Origin: Gigantopelta aegis
Lineage: Eukaryota > Mollusca > Gastropoda > Neomphalida > Peltospiridae
Direction: 5' to 3'
DNA: 64,000 nt
NCBI RefSeq assembly: GCF_016097555.1
Contig: NC_054704.1
Coordinates: 97,699,351-97,763,350, forward strand
Part shown: positions 32,943 to 47,300 of the stretch, piece by piece
Layout: the number at the start of each line of letters is the position of its first letter
How positions within the stretch are numbered: position 1 is the first letter of the stretch
Notes under the pieces: generated by a model
The model's database searches: none
What the model was told of the DNA's origin: nothing
Seen by the model: the letters and a program-made list of their open reading frames with translations, nothing else
Position numbers and translations under genes: made by a program

Positions 32943-35900
32943 CTGAAAAACAAAACAACCCCCAAAAGAACAATAAACATTGCAACACACACATATAATA
33001 TGCAGGGCTATTGGTTTACTAAAACAATTAGGTTTTGCTTTTTGTATTAGCGTTCACATTCTCTGGTTCTAAAAAGTCCCCTTTGAACAGAGGTTTGACT
33101 GTAGCTGAACCAGGTTCATCTCAGGTGATATAATTGATACTCTCACTGATGTACCATCTAAGTGAAAAGGCACATAAGTGAAACCTCTCAAATCTGGATC
33201 CTCTGTAACTTAACACAGTCCCTTTTTAAACTGGATTCTCCTTAAAGCTGGACTTATTATTTGGTCCCATGGGTGTCCAGTTTAGAAGGGTTGCACTGTA
33301 TATTAAAATATCTCTTGCTTCAGTCAGAATGAATAGCTTGCATGATAGCAGCACATTTTTATGCTTTTGGGGGGGGGGGGGGGGGGGGAGAGAGATGCAG
33401 CAGACACCAGGCATAAAATAACAATTAGGTCAATCCAGTTTTAACTGAACTATTGACAAAAAACCCACTAAAGATCATGTCAAACAATATCGTTGGCTTG
33501 TGCAAGAATAGCCAATTGCATAGCTATCAATGAAATTGTAATGTTTGTCAAGATTGCCAATCAGTTATTCTTGTGGCTATTCTCGTATAAGGCACTCATA
33601 TAGTGTGGCTTTGCCTTAATACAGTGAAACCTTGCAAAACTCGACATTCTGTAAACCAGACTTTTTTCAGTCCTTGTTTAGAAATCAGTAGAGAACTTAA
33701 CCTCTCTAAAATAGATACCTCCCTAACTGGACATTTTGCTTGATACCTAGGGTGTCCAGTTTGAAGGGGTTTCACAGTAGTGTAAAATGTGCTGAGGTTT
33801 CACCCAAACATTCCTTTCCTTTCCTCTCATTGATGGGACATTATAGTTACTGTCTAATTTGTGCCAACGCTGACAGTAATTACACGTGAACAGATAGCTA
33901 CCTTTCTGATGGCTTTCTCCGTCATATTTCTGTAGAATACACACTGGGATCTGCAAGTTTCTTGTCATCATCTTTGGTTATTCTTGTCACCGGAAGAACT
34001 CCACAAGGACAGTTTAACAGGTTGAAGAGACCAAGGTATGATACAGAATCTAAACATGAAATAATCAACTCAAGTTTCACTTATACTGAAAGGAAATCTC
34101 AATATAAATCAAATGCATTATCAAGAAATTTAAGCTAGTTTCGAATTATTTATTTTCTAAAGACTTCTGGCTAAAACAGCCTTCATTGCCAAAATCAACC
34201 ATTTCTAACATTCTGACACCAGATTTGAATTTCCCACATTGACCCAGTCATCTGAAGCTGCTAATTAGCAATTTGTATTGTGTTATTGAAAAAGATATTT
34301 GTTGTAATCATTGAAAGTTTTGATTTTCTGGCTAAAAACTCACAAAAATGGGAAAATTGAACTCAAAATCTAAATCTAACACCTTTGAAAGGTAAATAAT
34401 CATCTCTAAGTTTGGCGAGTAGGACTGGAGGTACCCAGTAGCATAACAGGCTTTGTGGCAGAAAGTAATCTGAAAATACATGTACGTAATAAAAACAAAA
34501 GAGAGTATAAATTCCCCTACTAGGTAGTTATGAACTTGAAATCTTTTACAATTAGACAGAGCATTTCATGTACTTTGACACATTTTAAATTACAATTATA
34601 TTTACTATCATCTTTATAAAAATCATTAAAATATTTCCCATTAATTTCCAAGATTTTAGGGTATGTAATTTTACCCGCTGTACCCTCTGACAGAAACCCT
34701 GGATATTGACTATCTAATGTGGGATAGGACAAAAAGGAGAGCTGTATATGAAATGGTCCAAACACCATTTGCCAATAAGACAAGTAAATGTATGCTAAGA
34801 AATTAAGTAAGTACATAATGAAGAAGTGTGTTTTAGGTTACATTAGAAGTACATACTGATTACGTCTCCTGTTTTGTGTAGTGGTACTGGGGTACAGGCC
34901 AGGGCAGGGCAGATAACTGCATCAAGCTTCTTGTTTCTCCAGCTCTTTACAAACTCAAGCTTGTATTCCTGAAGAAAACAGACGGTCTCCCATAATTAAC
35001 AGTTGTACTCGATGGCATCTTACTGTCATTATTTAACTAGTACATGCAGAACTTACTCATGCCAATGTTAACCAATGGCTAAGCCATGCAATGTTGAAAG
35101 GGGAATAACTCCCACAATTACATCATTCATGCAGAATTTATCTAGAGAAGTGGAATAACTTTAGAAAAAAACTACATATATCTACAATATTAAAATGGAA
35201 CTAACATTATATATATATTCACTGACTAAAAAGAAATAAATTAATTTTAATTCTGTTAATCGATTAAACAATGGATTTTCAGGTCAGTTATGATGTACAT
35301 GTGCCCAGCACCCACCCATTAAAAGCATAGCCCAGATCACAACAATTCTGTGTCATTACTACTTAACAATGAATATAAAATACCAAAATGCCTTTTCAAA
35401 TGTTTCTTTGATTAAACTGTAGGCTGTACCCCTGCAGTATTTAAATAACCCATTGATTTCAATTTGTTATTTTTATCAGTAAATGATAAAATCTGAGCAT
35501 GTGGTGTGCTGCAACTTGTATAACAGCAAAATGAGTTGTTGCTCTGGGTTAAGGGTAGATAACTTAGAAATTTGTGTTGTCAACCTACATTGATTTTTTG
35601 CATATCCATTATGAAGTGACATATTTGCTTAAAAAACCATCCACATGGAAGCCTCTAGATGTTGTACATGTACTATTTTTCTCACAATATATTCTGACAT
35701 AGCAATTATATTAAAATGAATGTAAAAGTGAATGGATGTTTCACAGAGTTGACCAATTTGTATTTTTGAAGTACACATTTTAAACTGAATTATACATTAA
35801 TTATTATGACCACTTATTACGTTAAATGACAAGATGAAAAAAAATCTGTTTTACTCACGTCTATCTTCTGTGCAAGGTTCCACCATTCACCGACAGTGGT

Positions 35901-38900
35901 GGTTTTCAGTTTTAGTACATCAGCTGTCATGGGTTCCTAAACAGAAAACAACTCGTATTTAATGTGACAAGGAAAGGAATATGTGTGTAACAACATATCA
36001 GCACATTTTAAATTACAGCAACTGATGTCGAGATAGTGAAAGAAAGAAATAAACGTGAATGACATGTCATATGCTGATAGTGAAAACATAAATCAATCCA
36101 CATAATAGCTAGACAGTTTTTTATTTTACATATCCTTTACATTTGTCCCTGATATTGTGCTCAGTGTATAATTTTAATTTCATATTAGCCAAAGAACAGC
36201 TGCATAATAACTCTCTGTATTACATAGGTGTGATACTACAGTGTACTTATAACAGTGAATTAAGAAAGCCAAGATCCTATTGATGAAATACACCAGCATA
36301 AATCTACAGTGTACTTACTATGAAGAGAATTACGAAACTCAAAATCTTCCTGGTGAAGTATGGCAGCATGAATCTACAGTGTACTTACTATGAAGTGAAT
36401 TACGAAACTCAAAATCTTCCCAGTGAAATATGGCAGCATGAATATACAGCGTACTTACTATGAAGTGAATTACAAATTCAAAATCTTCCTGGTGAAGTAT
36501 GGCAGCATGAATCTATAGTGTACTTACTATGAAGTGAATTAACAAACTCAAAATCTTCCCGGTGAAGTATGGCAGCATGAATCTACAGTGTACTTACTAT
36601 GAAGTGAATTACGAAACTGAAAATCTTCCCGGTGAAGTATGGCAGCATGAATCTACAGTGTACTTACTATGAAGTGAATTACGAAACTGAAAATCTTCCC
36701 GGTGAAGTATGGCAGCATGAATCTACAGTGTACTTACAATGAAGTGAATTACGAAACTCAAAATCTTCCCGGTGAAGTATGGCAGCATGAATCTACAGTG
36801 TACTTACTATGAAGTGAATTAAGAAACTAATGATCCTCCGGTGAAGTATGGCAGCATGAATCTACAGTGTACTTACTATGAAGTGAATTAAGAAACTAAT
36901 GATCCTCCTGGTGAAGTATGGCAGCATGAATCTACAGTGTGCTTACTATGAATTGAATTACGAAACTCAAAATCCTCCTGGTGAAGTATGGCAGCATGAA
37001 TCTACAGTGTACTTACTATGAAGTGAATTACGAAACTTAAAATCTTCCTGGTGAAGTATGGCAGCATGAATCTACAGTGTACTTACTATGAAGTGAATTA
37101 CGAAACTCAAAATCTTCCTGGTGAAGTATGGCAGCATGAATCTACAGTGTACTTACTATGAAGTGAATTAAGAAACTAATGATCCTCCTGGTGAAGTATG
37201 GCAGCATGAATCTACAGTGTACTTACTATGAAGTGAATTAAGAAACTAATGATCCTCCTGATGAAGTATGGCAGGCTGAATCCATAGTAAGTTAATCTGA
37301 TTACTGGGTCAATTCTGTCATATTTTCTGAAAAATACAAAACAGTAATAAATACAATTTAACGACACCCCAAAAGCATGCCACGGATACAAACAGCTCCA
37401 ATAATAACTAGAATGACCTTGCCATGATAGCTTGCATGTCACATACTGAACAGAGAAAACAAACTTCAATCAATCTACACAACTGAGAGAATGTTTCAAA
37501 AAGTAAGTCGGAGGCATTATTCCAATGTCAGATTCCTTTAACATTTTGCAATACACTCCATAACCCCATTTCATTTAGAGCATATTACATATAACAATAT
37601 TTTCTTTAGTAATTTAAAAATGCTTCAAACGATTAGTTTTATTATATTTATTAACAAATTTCTACCTGTATGAACAGAGAATCGAGAGATGTGCAGTTTA
37701 AAGAATATCACTTAGTAAACATTTATAACAAATATTAAAGCATCCAAGAAATAATTTAAAAGTTATAAGCAATTATAAATCTAACAAAGCTCAAAATAAC
37801 AACGACACTGAGAGGTGTGCGGCCTTGTTTAAGAAATAGGAAAGGCATCCTTCAAAAGAATGACATGCTAAAGTTAAAGCAATTGCAGAAATGTTTCACA
37901 TGATCTTGACCGTGCCGTGTCTTCACAGTTATGGTACTGATGGTGTGCTGCTGAAACACTCATCTGATCCTGTCCTGGACAGAGAAGCCGGCATGGGCTG
38001 ACACCTGTGCCAAGGACAGCCGTGCGCTACAACAGCTTGTTCTGAATGTGCACATTAAGTCCTATGACCTGACCTGACCTGACCTGACCTGATCTGAACA
38101 AACACATCAAACACACCAAATATAAAAGCCATTCATTAAAATGATTTAGAGATAGAAACAATTTTAAATAATACTTACAGGTCTTTTCGGATTTCATGCA
38201 ACCCATCACCAAACATAGTTTTCAGAAATATCTCAATAAATGCTTCCCGTGCTCTTGGTGGTTTGAATTCCACAACCTAGAAGTTACAAAGATATTAATT
38301 AATGACATTGTCACTAAAACAAATATTCCATCAGTATTAAAATTCTTATTATGCTAATAAAATATAAATGTATCAATCTCTTGAGTTTCACAACTTTGAA
38401 TTGATCTTACTCAAGCAGTGAAAATTCCCTGTGATTTTCTCTTAATTGGATTACAAAACAGTTTACTGACCTATAATAAATATTAAAATACAAACATGAA
38501 TACCGTGGAATGCATGTAAAAGAATGCAAAATTACTAATGGGGATTATATCATGACATCCACATGATTGAAAATTTGGACAATGTATCACAATATTAACA
38601 CTTTATGTATTATACACACACACACACACACACAGTACACACGCAAACACTCAGGGCTCGAAATGCAGTGTTAGTACATGTACCGGTGCATGTAACTTTT
38701 AAAACTGGGTGCACGCGGTGCATGCTAATATTTGTCAAGTACTGTGTATTGCGTATACTAGTATCCTGTTGTCTACCAGATTCAGACTCAAGTTGTTGAA
38801 TTTTGCGTATGCATTTCGTAATCTGTTCGCCACATGAAATGATAACTTTTATCTTATGGGCGCATCCATTTCGTATTCCATAATCCTACTTATAACAATG

Positions 38901-41900
38901 GTTGTTCGGTCATTTCCGTGAAATATATTTGCGAAAATTGCCGGCAATATCTCGGTTATATCCGTGAACGGTATTAGGGAAGGTGGTCGAGACCGACTTT
39001 GGGGTATCCACGCGCATAACACAGTTGTCGTCACTGACAAATTGAACTCCGCCAGATCTGTGATCAATACAAAGTACCATAACTGCCTTGAAAATTTTCG
39101 ACCTCAGATATGAGCACTTGATCAGATGATTGCGAACGTGCAGGTGCGTTACTCGTGTAGTTGACTCGAAGTCAGCCAGTGATTATTTCAATCGCAACTT
39201 CTCGTCGAATTCCGTAGGCTAATTTATATTATACCAACAGATCTTATCGAGTTAAAAAAGTTGATAACTTGCTTAATACAAAACACAACTATTCGTACGT
39301 TTTTGCAATAGGCCTATTATAGATTTCTGTAAGGCGTTTACGTTGGGTGATATTTTCAAATTTGATCAAGAATCAGTAATAAACGCAGTTGTATAACGTT
39401 CCGGTACTGTTAATAAATACATATAGGTATTGCCAAATAATTCTGAATACAGAATAGCTTCGTATAAAAAAAAATCAACACTCTAATCAAGGTAATTAAA
39501 ATAGTATTTTCCTCATTGTTAACAGGATTTACCTTATTTTTGGTGCATGCAGAATTTTAATGGTGCATGTAACTTTTTTTCAGCATGCACCTGGTGCATG
39601 TAGATTTCTTTTTTCATTTCTAGCCCTGAACACATGATCTATACATTACTACAATCAGAACATCTATAAATGATTTAATCTTTTAAATATTTACCAAAAT
39701 ATACATGTAGTAAAAAGGACAAAAGCATCATATATATGCAATTATTCATAATTTTAATATTTTTACTATAGAAGAATTATACAGAGGCCAAAGATTGTTT
39801 TTTATGGGTTTTTTTACTAATGATATCACTAGAGCCCATTGATTTATTAATTATTGGCTGTTGGTTGTTAAACATTTTATAATTTTGACATATAGTCTTA
39901 GAAAAAACCTGCTACATTTTCCCCTTAGCAGCATGGGATCTTTTATATGCACTTTTCCAGACAGGACCATACATATCATGACCTTTGATATACCAGTCGT
40001 GTAACACTCACGTAGCACGCGAAAACCACACATCAAACAATGAATTTATCATATTTAAATAATGACAATTGTTAAAGGGACATTCCTGAGTTTGCTGCAT
40101 TGTAGGGTGTATACTACCAAATCAAATCCCATAGACGACAATAGTAACATATGTGGCTAAAACTCCTACCTGTAACGTATCAACCGACATAAACGCCACG
40201 GATATAAATACTACCACCCCTTACACTGAAAGTGAATCAGAAAAAAATGGGGTCAAGCTGCTCGTTTCTGAGATAACGGGTAGCGTCTATGACTACCCTA
40301 GTTTTGCACAAAATTCGAGTACTTTTTTTTACAGGTACCCCATACATGTTTCAAGCACAAGGCTACTTGACACATTGGTACTAGATGAAATAAAATTGCA
40401 CTTTTTTTTTTTTACCCAGATGAAACTATTATTTTTTACAACCAACACACTCACATTTATAACCAATCACAGGACTTGTGGTGTTCACTTCTCTATCAAA
40501 AGTTCGGTGCACCTCGAACTTTGACCCAGCCGGAAGTTATTTGGTTTAGTACTACCTGTAAGATGTTCCCGACTAATAACATATTTCTACGATTAAACTT
40601 ACATATTAAATATATTTCCTTGTTTAGAACATCAGTGTCTGTATATTCAATGTGTTTCTGGTTGTCTTAATATTTGTAAGAAGTCCAAACTGGATTTTGT
40701 CTTCAAATAATTTCTTATGTACGAAAAAATTATATTTCGAAAATAAAATGAAATTTAACCTAGTACAAATTTTAGACTGATCAGAAACGCGTTTAATATA
40801 CACCCACTAATATTTTATGCACAAAAATATATTTTATATGTAATTACAATCGTTACAAAGTCTTTGTTAGTCGATAACATCTTAAAAAGTGCAGCAAACT
40901 CAGGAATGTCCCTTTAACAAGCATTTTGAGAGTACTGTTAAAGCAATACATGTCCCCTACTGGACCCAACACATTTTTGTATGTCCTGAATTCAAGTGTT
41001 AAAAATAGGTAGATCGCCATGAAAGTCAAACCTGATCCGTAATACACTATACGCTATACACAAACAGTGAGCTCAGTGTCGAAACATTGCGAAAACATAG
41101 CCCACAAAACTATATGTGGGACAGATGGACAGACTAAGATGAAACCTACAGTCCCCTCCAGTTGGAATGGTAGTCAAATAACAAAGAATAACAAGGTGTG
41201 ACAGGTGATCCACAAGTCTACAATATTGGTAACACAGCTACATGTATTTCTGTTGACGCTAGAAAATGATGTTTTGAGTTAAAACTGCACTGGAGAATAC
41301 ATCCTGGTTATCTAATGAATTCATAGCCCCATAGCTACAGCCTGGTATTCATAAATAACAAGGTGTGACAGGTGATCCACAAGTCTACAATATTGGTAAC
41401 ACAGCTACATGTATTTCTGTTGACGCTAGAAAATGATGTTTTGAGTTAAAACTGCACTGGAGAATACATCCTGGTCATCTAATGAATTCATAGCCCCATA
41501 GCTACAGCCTGGTATTCATAAATAACAAGGGGTAGGATGTAGCCCAGTGGGAAAGTGCTCGCTTGATGCACGGTCGGTCTAAGATCGATCCCAGTCGGTG
41601 GGCCCATTGGACTATTTCTTGTTCCAGCCAATGCACCACAAGTGATATGTACTATCCTGTCTGTGGAATACCGCATATAAAAGATCCCTTGCTGCTATAT
41701 TAATAAAGAGTAGCCCACTGCAATGCAACAGCAGGTTTCCTCTGTCCGACGCCATATAACCATACATAAAATACGTTGAGTGCATCATTAAATAAAACAT
41801 TCCTTTGTTCATCAATAATATAACTGTACACTCACCGTATGGCCCATCTTCTCAAGGGCTGATTTTGCCACCATTACAGCCCTAGCCACAGCTGGAGTTG

Positions 41901-44277
41901 GGTGGATGCAGCCGTCCCATGTATAGAAACCAACCCTCAGTGGCGTTTTCTTCTCATATACCTGGTAAAGAAACAACAATGGTTCTACCTCAGTGCTGAT
42001 ATGCAAAAATTATGATTTTGAATGGCAAATGTTCATTAATTTTTGTTTATATAAACGTTTTTTATTGTCAGGTGAATTGACATTTTCTTTTTACTATCAT
42101 GATGTCTAAATAACAACTATCTTAAAAACCAAGTATATTAAAACCCTTCATCAAAATGAACATTGAGAAAAAACATAATCATACAGTTTTGTACGTTTAA
42201 TAAAAAAAAAAACCAGTTATGTATAAAATACACTAGATTTCCTAAAGATGAGGATGGACTTGACTGGATCTATGGTTAGACTGTAGCCAGGTAGGCCTAT
42301 TTAAAAAAAAAAAAACAAGACATTCAATTTACCATGCACATAACCATTTGGAGGTTTTAGATCTGCAGGTGTTATTGTCTGTTTGAAGTCTGCAAATATT
42401 TCATTCTTCATCTCAGGCTAATGTGCCTTCCATCAAAAATGACATTTGTAGACATAAAATAGACAATAACATCTTCAAATGTAATAACTCCAAAAGATTA
42501 TATCCTGATTAATAGCTCTAATACTAAATATCATGAATCTTGTATATTTACTTCCGTTCTGAATGGCATCACTGGGATAAAAGGATCCAACTCGTACATG
42601 TATGGCACAGTAAGACATTGCATGCTCAACACCAAGGAATCGACCTCTTTAGCCATCGGGCCGACTGCATCCCTCACTACAACAAACAAATTTCAATCAG
42701 TAAACAAGTATACATGTAGATGTCCCACTTGATAAATAAACAAAATTCCAAAGAGAAAATTAAAAATAATATTTAAATCAAATAGATCTAAGAAGTTAAA
42801 ATCAAAAATTAAAAAACAGAATAGAAATTTAATAGTCAAAGGTTTATTTAGAGATTATTAAATGAGTTTGTTTGTACTGATATTACGAAACGAGTGTCAG
42901 CATTTTTGTATTGTGTGAGCGAAAGCAACCATAATACAGTACATAAATCGTGACACGAGATTTGTAAAATCAGTACAATACACACGCGAGTGTGATAATG
43001 TCTTTATTATCCCTATTATTATTATTATGTCTTTATGAATAACAAGGGCTGTCTCAAAATGTTCAACCTAACTACAAGGAGATGACGAAATGAAGTCATA
43101 TTTCACATGCACAGTCAGAGCTAGGACTGGGAAAACAACGTCATGTTATGACGTCGCTTCCCAAAATTATTTTCATTACACTTGTTATTACATGTGTGCT
43201 TCGTATGATTTTTATTGCATAGTTACCAGATATGGCCAAATTACTTTAATGCTATTTAGTGGTTGGCTAAAATACGTTATTATTTCTAGAATTTAGCCTT
43301 CACAAATTTCAAAAGATTAAAATAAAATATTCATTTATCTTGCTTAACAATATTTAAAAATCACATACCTAGTGTTTGCCCACTTCCTAGAGGAAATATG
43401 CCACGTGTACTGTAACCAGAAAAAAGTGCAAAAAACCATTATATATATATGTCAAACAAAAATTCAGGAAACATGTCTTGACTGGGGTGACCGGAACAGT
43501 TTTCCAGCTGTGCTAAAATCTGAAATACATTTACCATGTAATCTCTGCATTATCAATGCTAATGAAAATATAGCAAAAATGCTGGCAACAGTCTATTAAA
43601 AAAAAGGACATCATGTCAGAACATTTGCTCATATGGCAATACTGATTTTTGGTACCAAAACAATTGATTTCTAAGTCATAATTGATCTTTGTGAGGGTGG
43701 CAGAGTATCAAGGTATCTGCTTCATCAATAAATACTTCACAGCTACAAAATGTAACCATCTTTTGTTCTTAACTTGGCAAGTCTGTACATTACAACACTG
43801 CTTGACGTCAGAATGACCACTGGCAAAAAAAAGATAACAAATAGAATACATAACTTCGTACTTGACAAAAAGTATTGTTAATCTTGTACTTATGAACCGA
43901 CACACTCATGCACTGGCCAAAGGCTTGCAAATAATGATGTCAATCCATTTGAACAAGATAAACAGTACTGCCTCATAGCTTGTGGAGTATTCTTCAAATG
44001 AATACATGCCTAATATATATTATTTACCTGAGTCGTTCAGAGGTAGGTTTAAAACCACATATGCCACAGAAAGCACTGGGTATCCTGATGCTTCCACCAA
44101 TATCATCTCCAAACCCAAGGAGAGAGCCACCGCCCCCAATCAGGGCCCCCTCCCCTCCTGATGACCCCCCAGCACACCGTGTTTGATCACATGGGTTCTT
44201 CGTTAGTCCACTGATTGGGTTTGAGGTTTCAATCCTGAAAGAAATGAAAATATTGCAATTAAAAAAATGTACATACC

Positions 44278-44349
<72 letters not shown>

Positions 44350-47300
44350 ATAGCTTGTTAAAATGACTGGCATTATTACTATGACATTTACACCATCCAA
44401 CAAAAAATTGTCGGGAACAAACGTACATCAACGTTGTTATGTTCATTACATTGGAATTCACACCTTCTGACACCTACAAAGTGAATTGAAGAATGAATGA
44501 ATGACTGTTTAATACCACCCAACAATGAAAAATACATCGGCTATTTGGTGTCATTACACTGGAATTCACACCTTCTGACACCGACAAAGTGAACTGAAGA
44601 ATGAATGAATGAATGTTTAACACCACCCAACAACGAAAAATACATCGGCTATTTGGTGTCAAAAAAAGATACAGAGACATACAGCATACTATCAAGTACA
44701 ACAAACATCATGAGAGGTACTGCTAAAGCAATGCATGTCCTCTACTGAACCCAACAGTTTTTCGTATCTCCTAAATTTAAGGATATACCTTTGTAAAAAG
44801 TAGGTAAATCACCATGAAAGATAAACTTGATTAGTAACAGCAAATGATAAGGAAATATACAAAATTTCATCTAAATATTATCAGGAATGGCAAAACAAAA
44901 GTCTGGGGGGAAAATATTCAAGGGCCATAACTCTGTCAAAAATGGGTAATTTGCAATGAAAGTCAAACTTGATATGTAACAGTACAATATAAAGATATAC
45001 ACAAAATTTCAGCTCAATATCTCAAGACCATCTTAAAAAAAAAACCAGTATGGAAATTTGTTTTTCGTCTCCTAAGTTCATGGCCATAACTCCATTAAAA
45101 ATGGGTAATTTGCAATAAAAGTCAAACTTGATCTGTTTCAGTACATTGTAAAGCTATACACCAAATTTCAGGTAAATATCTCAACACATTATAAAATTAT
45201 GAAAAAACGGAAATGAAACCTATAGTCCCCTCTGGTTGGACCAGTACGGGACTAATAACTTATATATATAATAGTCCATTAGTTTGCTTTAATATTATTG
45301 TGGGTTTTTATAAAGTTAAAAGTTAAAGTTTGTAAGAGCACATTGTTTTATTCATAATCGGCTAGTGGATGTCAAACATTTGGTAATTCTGACATATAGT
45401 CTTAGAGAGGAAACCTGCTACCTTTTCCCATTAGTAGCATAGGATTTTTATATGCACTATCCCACAGGACAGCATATACCAGTTTTTAATACACCTGTCA
45501 TGGTGTACTGTCTGGAACAAGAAATAGCCCAATGGGCCCACCAATGGGGATCAATGCTAGACAAACCACACATCAGGCGAGCACTTTACCACTGGGCTAC
45601 ATCCCACCCACCCTGTTTTTAGTGCGACATGCATGCAACAGAAACGATGCAAAGCAATCTAATCTGAATAATAAACAAGCTTTCTTTTCAGATTTTTCAG
45701 AATTTTTAAAACATTACAAACTGTTTTTATGAAAACCATGATTTTGGACATAGTCACTTCTGGTGGTCTGCCACTTTAACAGTTTTAAATTCGTTAAACA
45801 GTATAAACACAAACCCGAGCATTGTCTGTGGAAGATTTGTTCTCACAAAAGGAATGGCACCTTGCCTTTTCAAAACCTGTAAGAACAAAGAACAATGTTT
45901 ATCATAACATAATTATGATTCATTAAATAAAGGTATATTGGAGTCTTTCTGTGAGGGTCCAAATTAAAGTTACAAGTTAAAGTTTGTTTTCTTTAACACC
46001 ACTAAAGCACATTGATTTATTAATCATGGGTTATTGGATGTCAAACATTGGGTAATTTTGACATATAGTCTTAGAGAGAAAACCCACTACATCTTTCCAT
46101 TAGTAGCAAGGGATCTTTATTATGCACCATTCAACAGATACATGTATATCAATTGTTGTGCACTAGCTGGAATGAGAAATAGCCCAATGACAGGGATCGA
46201 TCCTAGAGTGACCGTGTATCAGGCAAGCACTTTACCACTGGACTACAACTTGTACGTTTCAACTTGATGTTTTGTACAGTGTATAAATGGAACATGCGTC
46301 TTTAACATGAAGATTACCTTAACCAACACAGCATCGTCCTGCACTGGCTTGTCAACATAGTGCAACATTCCTGCAGTGCAATCATAGCCCTACAAATCAA
46401 AAACAATTTATTTAATATATGAAGGTAGCTTACATTTTATTCACTACCCTGGAACCAGTGTGCTCCAAGAGAGTTATAATGGCTGAATAAGAAAAGATTA
46501 TGGCAAATATACCGATCTCTATCACTAACAATTATTAACCCCTGTGTGTCCAGGACAGAATGCTTGAAACTTAAAGGATTATAAATATGAATATCAACTT
46601 GTAATGTATAAATGTATTCATCTACAATATTAAAACTTGACCATACCATATTAAACATTCAACATATTTAATATAATATATAATGACAAATTATTTAAGA
46701 TCTCCTATCTGCTCCTGATATATAGACGAGATAAATTATTTGTATTCAGTATATGACCCCATGAGATTATTAGTAAAAGGTGAAGACATACACTTCTTTG
46801 AGAATAAATTACTTAGGAATGTGTACCTGCACATAGAAAGCCTCCTTCAAGCTGATGGGAATCCCATGTAGCGGCCCCTTCTTCTTGCTTTCAAGGTCAC
46901 ACTCCGTCGCAAGAGCCTGTAACAAGACACACACATCAAACTAATAATTACTTTTCAGTCTTTACCATGAGCAAAGTCAAGGAAAACTAAAAATCACTCT
47001 CAATAAATGATGCCAGGTGAGCAGTCACATGAAGTTTTAAATATAATTCATTAAACACATTTTATTGCAAGGTGATCAATTTTACAGATCTCTTAAAACT
47101 TTACAGGCGAGTGTAGAGGAGACTGATCAAAGTTAAAGCTGTTTAACAACACCACTAGAGCACATTGATTAATTATTCCTCCGTTATTAGTTGTCTAACA
47201 TTTGGTAAATCTGACACATAGTCATCAGAGGAAACCTGCTACATTTTCCCATTAGTAGCTAGGGATGTTCAATATGCACGTTCACACAGAGAGGAAAGCA

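Noticed and set aside
33922..33942. A tiny intron (GTGTGTATTCTACAG) to rescue the exon 15 frame
   Set aside because: A 15-base intron is far below the size spliceosomes remove, and skipping it would not correct the frame.
34390..34470. Possible extra FAAH exon between exons 14 and 15
   Set aside because: Exon 14 (phase 1) joins exon 15 directly and keeps the family alignment; inserting this stretch has no homology support.
40153..40524. 123-codon frame as a transposase
   Set aside because: No DDE or helix-turn-helix motif is recognisable, and the element carrying it is only 852 bp.
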